DNA of 5,375 nt from Aquisalimonas sp. (lineage in GTDB: Bacteria; Pseudomonadota; Gammaproteobacteria; Nitrococcales; Aquisalimonadaceae): assembly GCA_007133445.1 (NCBI GenBank), contig SLMR01000147.1, positions 1 through 5,375 on the forward strand. Reading direction: 5' to 3'. Position 1 is the first letter of the stretch. Each line of letters opens with the position of its first letter. Below the pieces are notes generated by a model. The model did not search any database. It saw nothing but the letters and a program-made list of their open reading frames with translations, and was not told the DNA's origin. Shown here piece after piece: positions 1 to 5,375 of the stretch. Position numbers and translations under genes: made by a program.

Positions 1-1023
1 GATCTCGTTGCGCTCCAGGGTCACCGTCCTGGGTGCGGAATCGGAATCGTCGCCCGGCAGGATGCGCAGCCGCACCTCCGATTCCTTCGGGCCGCGGATG
101 GCATCCACCACGTCCTGCAGGCGCCAGCCCACCACGTCCACCATCTCTTCGTCCTTCTCGGCGACGCCGATGATCCGGTCTCCCGGCGCCAGTTCGCCGC
201 TCTGCTCCGCTGGTCCGCCGGGCACCAGCTCAACGATTTCCGTGAAGTCGCGCCGCGTGCGCAGCATCGCCCCGATGCCCTCCAGGGAGAGCTGCATCTG
301 GATGTCGAACTCTTCGGAGTTGCGCGGCGAGAGGTAATTGGTGTGCGGGTCGAAGGAGCGCGCCCAGGCACCCATGAAGGCCTCGAAGATGTCCTCTGCA
401 TCGGAGCGCTTCATGTTGTCGGCGACGTTCTCGTAGCGGCTGCGGAGCAGGTCCATGGTCTGCTCCTCGTCCTCGTCGCCGAGGAGCATGGTCAGCGCGT
501 CGTTCTTGATGCGCTGCCGCCACAGGCGGTCCAGGGCCTCGTCGTTTTCCGCCCAGTCCTGCTCGTGGCGGTTGATCTTCAGGGTCTGGTCGGTGTCGAA
601 ATCGATCCCGCCGTCGATGACGTCGTGGGCGAACTCGGCCCGCGCGACGGCCCGCTGCTTGAGGCGGTCATAGATGCGGTAGGCGAGGTCGAGGTCGCCC
701 TCCATGATCATGTCGTCCAGCTCGGTGCGGTGGCCGCGGAACTCCTCCACGTCATCCCGGGTGAAGTAGTAGCGCTCCGGGTCCAGGGTGTCCAGATAGG
801 CGTCCAGCACCTTCTCCGAGAGCGCATCGTCGATGGACTGCTGCCGGAAGTGCTGGTGCGCCAGCAGCCGTGCAATCAGGCGGGCGGTCTCGGGGTGATT
901 GCTGCCGGGCTCGACCCTGCTGTTGTCGTTGTCCGAGGCCATCGACGTCGTTGACAGGCAACCGGTACCCAGCGCCAGGGCGAGTACGGTGACCGCGAGC
1001 GGATACAGCGTCTTTCTCAGCAT
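1..1023 (-). CDS. prc: Tail-specific (C-terminal processing) protease Prc/Tsp, N-terminal half; runs off the left edge
   Basis: This is an S41-family serine protease that recognises C-terminal tails of periplasmic proteins and degrades them. The 341 visible residues are about half of the family's usual length of roughly 680. Residues 1-29 are a signal sequence: an MLRK start, then a hydrophobic stretch at 9-18. Residues 43-240 match the helical N-terminal domain, including DPERYYFT (81-88) and SFDPHTNYLSPRNSEEF (223-239), which are close to the E. coli Prc wording. A PDZ domain spans about 245-336, with the ligand-binding loop LEGIGAML (247-254) and VDVVGWRLQDVVDAI (295-309). The catalytic Ser/Lys pair lies beyond the window, so activity cannot be judged. 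The ATG at 1023-1021 is preceded by GGTGA (1032-1028), matching the 3' part of a Shine-Dalgarno. It lies 36 bases after pepN on the same strand. Cys22 or Ala29 could be the end of the signal peptide. The family call is very secure. Confidence 0.96.
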   Translation of the reverse strand, partial: MLRKTLYPLAVTVLALALGTGCLSTTSMASDNDNSRVEPGSNHPETARLIARLLAHQHFRQQSIDDALSEKVLDAYLDTLDPERYYFTRDDVEEFRGHRTELDDMIMEGDLDLAYRIYDRLKQRAVARAEFAHDVIDGGIDFDTDQTLKINRHEQDWAENDEALDRLWRQRIKNDALTMLLGDEDEEQTMDLLRSRYENVADNMKRSDAEDIFEAFMGAWARSFDPHTNYLSPRNSEEFDIQMQLSLEGIGAMLRTRRDFTEIVELVPGGPAEQSGELAPGDRIIGVAEKDEEMVDVVGWRLQDVVDAIRGPKESEVRLRILPGDDSDSAPRTVTLERNEI

Positions 1024-1059
1024 TCAATCACCCGTCATGTGGTGTGATCCGGCGTGTGT

Positions 1060-3693
1060 TCAGGCCGCGAGGCTTTTCACGACAATTTCCTGCAGTTCCT
1101 TTGACAGCTTAGGCCGATTTCCGATCCGTTCCAATTGTTCCGCCATGTGGCGCCCGCGCGCCGGATCCAGGCGGTACCAGCGCGTCAGTGGCAGCACCAG
1201 GCGTGCGGCAATCACCGGATTCAGGGCATCCACGGCCATCACCTGTTCCGCCAGGAACGCGTAGGCGGCCCCGTCAGGCCGGTGGAACTGCACCGGATTG
1301 TCCTGGCTGAAGGCGCCGATCAGCGAGCGTACGCGGTTCGGATTGCGGATGTCGAACGCCGGATGGCGCATCAGCGCCTCCACGCGCCGCAGACCGTCAC
1401 CCGAGCGCGCCACGGCCTGCAGACGCAGCCACTTGTCGACGGTGAGCGGATCGTCCCGCCAGCGCCGGTAGAACGCCTTCAGTGGTTCCCGGGCGAGGTC
1501 GTCCCCGGCGTCGGCCAGCAGGGCGAGGGCAGCCAGGCGGTCCGTCATGGTCCCGGCGCCGTGCGCCTGCTGCCGGGCGGCCTCCACTCCGTCGGCACCG
1601 GTCGCGACCAGATAATCCAGCGCCAGATTGCCCAACTGCCGTCGTGCCGCCGCTTCCCCGCCGGGCACCGCCGGGTGACAGCCGACATATCGCCCGTGAA
1701 TCATGTGCCACTGGTCCGTAAACCGATGGCCGATGCATCGGCGAAGCTCCTCGCGGGCGGCGTGGACTGCTTCCACGTCGAGTCGCCCGCGCTGCTCGCC
1801 GATGTAATCCTCGGATGGCAACGCCAGGGTTTCGGCGACGAAGGCCGGGTCCTTGCCGGCATCGGCAAGCACGCGTTGCATGGCGGCTGCGACCGTCACC
1901 GGGAGTTCCGGGGGGGCGCTCTCATCCAGGGCGGTCATGAGCAGTTCCAGGATCAACTGCTGGCCGGCGTCCCAGCGCACGAACGCATCCCGGTCGTGCC
2001 CCAGTAGCAGGGCCAGTTCCTGGCGGGTATAAGGGAAGTTCACCACCACGGGCGCGGAGAAGTCCCGGAGCAGGCTGGGGACCGGGGGTTCCGGTATGTC
2101 CAGGAAAGTGAACTCCGCCTGGTCCGCCGTCAGGGTGAGGACGCGTTCGTCGCCTGCCGGCCGCTGCTCACCGGCCAGGCGCAGCGGGAGCGGGCTGCCA
2201 TCGGCGGCGAGCAGCCCCATGCGCAAGGGAATGGGTGTTGGTTGCTTGCGGGCGTCTCCCGGGGTGGCTGGCGTGTACTGAGACAGCGTCAAGCGGTACT
2301 CCCGGGCCTCGCCGTCATAGCGGCCCTGTGCGCGCAGAACGGGGGTGCCGGCCTGGTCGTACCAGCGGTGCATGTCTGTCAGCGGGATTCCGGTAGCGTC
2401 CTGCAGGGCCGCGAGGAAGTCGTCGCAGGTGGCCGCCTGGCCGTCGTGACGTCGGAGGTATAACCCCAGGCCGCGGCGGAAGTCCGCGTCCCCCAGCCGC
2501 GTGTGCAGCATCCGGATCACCTCCGCGCCCTTGTCGTACACGGTGGCGGTGTAGAAGTTACTGATCTCCATGTACGAGCGCGGCCGGACCGGATGCGCCA
2601 TGGGCCCGCGGTCTTCCGGGAACTGCAGCGCCCGCAGGCTGCGAACATCGCGAATGCGTTTGACGGCGGCCGAGCCCATGTCTGCACAGAACTGCTGTTC
2701 CCGGAAAACCGTGAGGCCCTCCTTGAGACTGAGCTGGAACCAGTCCCGCAGGGTGACTCGGTTGCCCGTCCAGTGATGGAAATACTCGTGGGCGACCACT
2801 GCCTCCACGGTTTCGAGATCGTCATCGGTGGCCGTGTCGGAATCGGCCAGGATGCAGGCGCTGTTGAAGATGTTCAGCCCCTTGTTCTCCATGGCGCCCA
2901 TGTTGAACTGGTCCACCGCCACGATCATGTAGGTGTCGAGATCGTATTCCAGGCCATGGCGCTGCTCGTCCCAGCGCATGGCGCGCTGCAATGCGGCCAT
3001 GGCGTGGTCGGTTCGCCCGGCGTTGCGACGTTCGGTGTAGAGCTGCAGCGAGATCCGACGGCCACTGGTGGTGGTGTAACTGTCCTGGTGCAGGTGGAGA
3101 TTCCCGGCCACCAGGGCGAACAGGTAACTGGGTTTGGGGTGGGGGTCGTACCAGGTCGCCCAGTGGCGGCCGTCGTCGAGTACGCCCCGGTCGATGCAGT
3201 CGCCGTTGGCGAGCAGCACCGGGTAGCGTTCCCGGTGCGCCAGCAGGGTTGTCGTATAACGGGTCATCACGTCGGGGCGATCCGGGAAGTACGTCATGCG
3301 CCGGAAGCCCTCGGGCTCGCAATGGGTGCAGAACAGGCCGCCGGACCTGTACAGTCCCTCCAGCGCGGTATTGAGCTGGGGGCGTAACAGGGTCGTTACC
3401 TCGATGGTGTGACCCCGCCCGGTGAGTCCGGCAAGAACCAGTCCCTGGTCATCCTTGCCCACCTGGTGCGCGGGTGGTTCCGCGCCGTCGATCAGCAGTT
3501 GCTCCAGCGTCAGGTCCCGCCCGTGCAGGCGTAGCGGCTCTGGCAGTGCGCCGGCCGGGGCATCCGGTGTGACCCGGAAGCGGGTGTGCAGCCGCGTCAG
3601 CGTCTCGCCCAGTTCGAAGCGCAGGTGAAGCTCGTGGACCCGGTGTGTCGGCGGGGTGTGATCGTCGAGGTACACGGGGCGTGGGGCGCGCAT
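1060..3693 (-). CDS. pepN: Aminopeptidase N, PepN-type M1 zinc metallopeptidase (877 aa)
   Basis: This cytoplasmic zinc aminopeptidase removes N-terminal residues from peptides in the last steps of protein turnover. Its 877 residues compare with 870 in E. coli. By alignment with E. coli the domains are: beta domain about 1-198, thermolysin-like catalytic domain 199-449, small beta domain 450-550 and helical C-terminal domain 551-877. The exopeptidase motif GAMEN is at 266-270. The zinc site HEYFH is at 302-306, with the third ligand Glu325 in KEGLTVFRE. Glu303 is the general base and Tyr386 in VYDKGAEVIRM the transition-state Tyr. Glu126 in FCTHCEPEGFRR corresponds to the amino-group-binding Glu121 of E. 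coli. His124 replaces the Gln that E. coli has two residues before it. The frame is open upstream to an ATG at 3807, but I chose the ATG at 3693: homology begins there, AAGAG (3703-3699) sits 5 bases before it, and the 38-residue extension is Arg-rich and overlaps the divergent promoter region and transporter start. It reads into prc without a visible terminator. Confidence 0.97.
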   Translation of the reverse strand: MRAPRPVYLDDHTPPTHRVHELHLRFELGETLTRLHTRFRVTPDAPAGALPEPLRLHGRDLTLEQLLIDGAEPPAHQVGKDDQGLVLAGLTGRGHTIEVTTLLRPQLNTALEGLYRSGGLFCTHCEPEGFRRMTYFPDRPDVMTRYTTTLLAHRERYPVLLANGDCIDRGVLDDGRHWATWYDPHPKPSYLFALVAGNLHLHQDSYTTTSGRRISLQLYTERRNAGRTDHAMAALQRAMRWDEQRHGLEYDLDTYMIVAVDQFNMGAMENKGLNIFNSACILADSDTATDDDLETVEAVVAHEYFHHWTGNRVTLRDWFQLSLKEGLTVFREQQFCADMGSAAVKRIRDVRSLRALQFPEDRGPMAHPVRPRSYMEISNFYTATVYDKGAEVIRMLHTRLGDADFRRGLGLYLRRHDGQAATCDDFLAALQDATGIPLTDMHRWYDQAGTPVLRAQGRYDGEAREYRLTLSQYTPATPGDARKQPTPIPLRMGLLAADGSPLPLRLAGEQRPAGDERVLTLTADQAEFTFLDIPEPPVPSLLRDFSAPVVVNFPYTRQELALLLGHDRDAFVRWDAGQQLILELLMTALDESAPPELPVTVAAAMQRVLADAGKDPAFVAETLALPSEDYIGEQRGRLDVEAVHAAREELRRCIGHRFTDQWHMIHGRYVGCHPAVPGGEAAARRQLGNLALDYLVATGADGVEAARQQAHGAGTMTDRLAALALLADAGDDLAREPLKAFYRRWRDDPLTVDKWLRLQAVARSGDGLRRVEALMRHPAFDIRNPNRVRSLIGAFSQDNPVQFHRPDGAAYAFLAEQVMAVDALNPVIAARLVLPLTRWYRLDPARGRHMAEQLERIGNRPKLSKELQEIVVKSLAA

Positions 3694-3730
3694 GACAGCT
3701 CTTGGGCGCCGCACGGGGCGGCAGGCACGG

Positions 3731-3757
3731 TTGGCAGGAACAAGCCCGTACCATAAC
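3731..3757 (+). promoter_or_regulatory. Possible sigma70-type promoter for the transporter gene
   Basis: TTGGCA (3731-3736) matches the -35 consensus at five of six positions. CATAAC (3752-3757) matches the -10 consensus at four of six, with a short 15-base spacer. Transcription would begin near 3764, giving a leader of about 47 bases before the GTG at 3811. The -10 overlaps the -10 proposed for the opposite-strand pepN promoter, in the least GC-rich spot of the intergenic region. No operator palindrome was seen. Confidence 0.3.
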
Positions 3758-3778
3758 AGGCGGTGACCGGCCCGGAAA
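3750..3778 (-). promoter_or_regulatory. Possible sigma70-type promoter for pepN-prc
   Basis: Reading the minus strand, TGTTATGGT places an extended -10 element (TG, one base, then TATGGT at 3755-3750, four of six matches to TATAAT). A weak -35 candidate, TTTCCG (3778-3773, three of six), lies 17 bases upstream. This would give a leader of about 50 bases before the pepN ATG at 3693. The TG extension could compensate for the poor -35. This is motif matching by eye in GC-rich DNA, so it is tentative. Confidence 0.3.
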
Positions 3779-3795
3779 CGGGCGGCGGCACGGTG

Positions 3796-3804
3796 AGAAG
3801 GGGG
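3796..3804 (+). promoter_or_regulatory. Ribosome binding site that sets the transporter start
   Basis: AGAAGGGGG is a purine run resembling a Shine-Dalgarno, ending 6 bases before the GTG at 3811. It is the best site ahead of any in-frame start. The GTG at 3763 has no comparable site, and the GTG at 3793 would lie upstream of it. This supports starting translation at 3811, with the adjacent GTG at 3814 as the only close rival. Confidence 0.65.
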
Positions 3805-3810
3805 CAATCG

Positions 3811-5055
3811 GTGGTGGAAGGAACTGACAGCGAGCGGCGGTTCGCGGCCGGGCAGCTGATCGTGCTCGTCTTCCTGCCGTTCGCAGCGGGCTACTTCCTG
3901 TCCTACCTGTTCCGTACGGTCAACGCCGTCATCGCGTCAGACCTGCAGGGGGATGTCGGCCTGTCCGCGTCGCAGCTCGGCCTGCTGACTGCCGCGTACT
4001 TTCTCTCCTTCGCCATCTTCCAGTTGCCGCTGGGGCTGCTGCTGGATCGGTACGGCCCCCGCCGGGTGCAGGCCGTGCTGCTGCTGGTTGCCGCTGCCGG
4101 TGCTGCGCTGTTCGCCGTGGGCCAGGGTCTTGTGGACTTGAGCGTGGGAAGGGCGCTGATCGGCCTGGGCGTGTCCGCCTGTCTCATGGCCAGCTTCAAG
4201 GCCTTCGCCATCTGGTTCCCGGCCCGCCGACTGCCCCTGGTAAACGGGTTCCTGCTCGCTTTCGGTGGTCTTGGCGCCATGGCGGCCACAAGCCCTGTCG
4301 AGTTCCTGCTCGGCTGGATGGACTGGCGAATGATCTTCATGGGGCTTGCCGCCGCTTGTGTGGTGACTGCGATCATGGTCTGGACGGTCGTGCCCGAGGC
4401 GACCGGTGGCCGGGGCGGTGAACCCATGCGCCAGCAACTCGCCGGACTGCGGCAGGTTCTGACCAGCCCGTATTTCTGGCGTCTTGCACCTCTGTCCCTG
4501 CTGATGCAGGGCGGGTCCCTGGCCATTCAGGGGCTCTGGGCGGGGCCCTGGATGCGGGATGTGGCGGGTATGGAGCGTCAGGGCGTGGCCGATACCCTGC
4601 TGTTGATCGCTCTCGCCATGGCCATCGGCTTTGCGGCCTGGGGTGCCGTCAGTGAGCGCCTGTACAGGCTGGGCATCCAGCCCTGGCAGGTCGTTGCCGC
4701 AGGCGGGGCGGTGTTCCTGCTTTGCAAGCTGGCCCTGGTCGTGCAGCCGGAAGCGGGTGTCGTGCCGTTGTGGATGGCATTCGGCTTCTTTGCCACCTCC
4801 GGGACGCTGGTTTACGCCATGATTTCTCAGGCATTTCCCCTGTCGCTAACGGGCCGCGCCACCACGGCGCTGAATCTGGCTGTCTTTGTCGGGGCTTTTG
4901 TGTTGCAGTGGGCCATGGGGTTTGTGATCGAAGTCCACGAACGCCCCGACGGGGTAGGGTACGCTCCGGAAGGATACAGGACGGGTTTTGCCGTTCTATT
5001 GGTGCTTCAGGTAATGGCGTTGGTCTGGTTCCTGTGGCCGCTGCGGAAACACTGA
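3811..5055 (+). CDS. Major facilitator superfamily (MFS) transporter, 12 helices, substrate unknown (414 aa)
   Basis: This is an inner-membrane secondary transporter. Hydrophobic segments lie at roughly 14-35, 55-78, 86-105, 108-132, 142-165, 173-194, 223-243, 262-280, 292-312, 316-336, 350-374 and 390-410, with a polar central loop at 195-222: the usual 6+6 MFS arrangement and length. The signature motif A between helices 2 and 3 is present as GLLLDRYGPRR (75-85), with the conserved Asp79, Arg80 and Arg84/85. Arg35 and Asn38 in helix 1 (YLFRTVNAV) and Lys130 at the end of helix 4 are charged or polar residues near the membrane that could contact substrate or protons. The start is the GTG at 3811 because of the purine-rich site just upstream; the frame is open back to a GTG at 3763. 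It is divergent from pepN and is followed 61 bases later by a broken alpha/beta hydrolase, with no clear terminator between, so the two may be cotranscribed. I cannot assign a substrate; drug efflux or organic-anion uptake are both possible. Confidence 0.93.
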   Translation: MVEGTDSERRFAAGQLIVLVFLPFAAGYFLSYLFRTVNAVIASDLQGDVGLSASQLGLLTAAYFLSFAIFQLPLGLLLDRYGPRRVQAVLLLVAAAGAALFAVGQGLVDLSVGRALIGLGVSACLMASFKAFAIWFPARRLPLVNGFLLAFGGLGAMAATSPVEFLLGWMDWRMIFMGLAAACVVTAIMVWTVVPEATGGRGGEPMRQQLAGLRQVLTSPYFWRLAPLSLLMQGGSLAIQGLWAGPWMRDVAGMERQGVADTLLLIALAMAIGFAAWGAVSERLYRLGIQPWQVVAAGGAVFLLCKLALVVQPEAGVVPLWMAFGFFATSGTLVYAMISQAFPLSLTGRATTALNLAVFVGAFVLQWAMGFVIEVHERPDGVGYAPEGYRTGFAVLLVLQVMALVWFLWPLRKH

Positions 5056-5116
5056 GCTTGTTCCATGGGCTGCATGCGGCGCAGGTGCTCTTGAGGCACG
5101 AGGAAGAGGTGAGTTG

Positions 5117-5365
5117 ATGTTCGGATTATTTGGCTTGGGAGCGTTTGCTCCGGTGGAGCAGCCGGAACTCGAGGTGTTGCACCGGAAACCGGCACGGGAC
5201 AGGAAGCGCAAGGCACCGCCGCTGGTCTTCATCCACGGTGCCTATGCCGGCGCCTGGTGCTGGGACGAACACTTCCTGCCCTGGTTTATGTTACCATATT
5301 GTAAAAGCAGGGCTTATTCTTTCAAAATAGATATTGAGCATTTCTTCTCTTTTTTGTTGGAGTGA
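5117..5365 (+). pseudogene. Alpha/beta hydrolase, 5' fragment interrupted by low-GC DNA
   Basis: The first 57 codons (to 5287) look like the start of an alpha/beta hydrolase: a short basic leader (LHRKPARDRKRK, 21-32), then beta strand and turn PPLVFIHGAYAGAWCWDEHF (34-53). The HG at 40-41 is the usual oxyanion-hole turn, and the W-x-W-D-x-x-F wording is common in lipase/esterase-like members. Such enzymes are normally about 250-300 residues with a nucleophile Ser in GxSxG followed by Asp and His; all of these are missing. After Phe57 the frame runs 25 unrelated codons, rich in Phe, Ser and Lys, to a TGA at 5363-5365. G+C falls from about 62% to 30% at that point. The ATG at 5117 is preceded by AGGAAGAGGTG (5101-5111); a TTG at 5114 is an alternative start. 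It is most likely disrupted by insertion and inactive. The 82-residue fusion product is unlikely to have a function. The reaction and substrate of the original enzyme cannot be told. Confidence 0.72.
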
Positions 5366-5375
5366 GAATTTATCA
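5288..5375. mobile_element. Low-GC foreign segment, probable edge of an inserted element
   Basis: These 88 bases have 26 G/C (about 30%), against about 62% in the preceding hydrolase codons, and they break the hydrolase frame. At 5291-5304 there is a near-palindrome, TTACCATATTGTAA, with one mismatched pair. A 15-base pyrimidine run (5341-5355) leads into GGAGTGAG (5359-5366), a good Shine-Dalgarno; the final A at 5375 could begin an ATG just outside the window. An untranslated leader followed by a transposase gene would fit an insertion sequence read from its left end. Neither target duplication nor the far terminal repeat is visible, so the element type is not established. A foreign fragment joined by misassembly or another recombination event would look the same. 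Confidence 0.45.

Noticed and set aside
343..954. A 203-codon open frame on the plus strand opposite prc
   Set aside because: The minus-strand frame encodes clear Prc domains over the same bases; the plus-strand product is low-complexity Val/Leu/Gly-rich and not a known family.
1135..2007. A 290-codon open frame on the plus strand opposite the pepN C-terminal domain
   Set aside because: It shadows a confirmed gene, and its product lacks any domain or convincing ribosome binding site.
2503..3387. A 294-codon open frame on the plus strand opposite pepN
   Set aside because: It is the antisense of strongly conserved pepN catalytic codons. Its product is Val/Gly/His-rich with no recognisable domain, as expected for a shadow frame in GC-rich DNA.
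3694..3807. A 38-residue N-terminal extension of PepN starting at the ATG at 3807
   Set aside because: The extension is Arg-rich with no homology I recognise, spans the promoter region, and would nearly abut the transporter start. The ATG at 3693 matches the family's start and length.
3763..3810. A longer transporter start at the GTG at 3763
   Set aside because: It would add 16 Gly/Arg-rich residues before helix 1 and has no good ribosome binding site, unlike the GTG at 3811.
3903..4526. A 207-codon minus-strand open frame within the transporter gene
   Set aside because: It is antisense to the MFS helices and motif A; the product is Ser/Pro/Arg-rich without recognisable features.
5056..5116. 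A terminator between the transporter and the hydrolase
   Set aside because: Only a 4-base-pair stem (CTGC/GCAG) was found near 5074-5090, with no T-run after it, so it does not qualify.

Overview
The window reads as chromosomal DNA of a GC-rich proteobacterium, most likely a gammaproteobacterium. The two best-recognised genes, a Prc/Tsp tail-specific protease and a PepN-type M1 aminopeptidase, follow their Escherichia coli homologues closely in motif wording and domain order. Codon third positions are strongly G/C. A more exact taxon cannot be read from this sequence.

Layout: positions 1-1023 (minus strand) hold the N-terminal half of prc, which runs off the left edge. Positions 1060-3693 (minus strand) hold a complete pepN that reads into prc across a 36-base gap with no visible terminator, so the two are probably one transcription unit of peptide- and protein-degrading enzymes. 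Positions 3694-3810 are a divergent intergenic region with weak promoter-like elements facing both ways. Positions 3811-5055 (plus strand) hold a 12-helix major facilitator superfamily transporter with a GTG start. After a 61-base gap, positions 5117-5287 hold the first 57 codons of an alpha/beta hydrolase.

The hydrolase is cut off abruptly. From about 5288 to the window end the DNA drops from about 62% G+C (5117-5287) to about 30% G+C (26 of 88 bases), and the reading frame loses all resemblance to a hydrolase before stopping at 5363-5365. This is the one clear anomaly. The likeliest reading is the left edge of an inserted low-GC mobile element, possibly an insertion sequence with its transposase starting just past the window. 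An assembly chimera is the main alternative.

Working together: PepN removes N-terminal residues from peptides in the cytoplasm, while Prc degrades proteins by their C-termini in the periplasm. Their linkage suggests a shared proteolysis role. The transporter and broken hydrolase may form a separate short operon of unknown substrate. Apart from the junction, the window looks like ordinary housekeeping DNA, and I see no convincing new multi-gene system.
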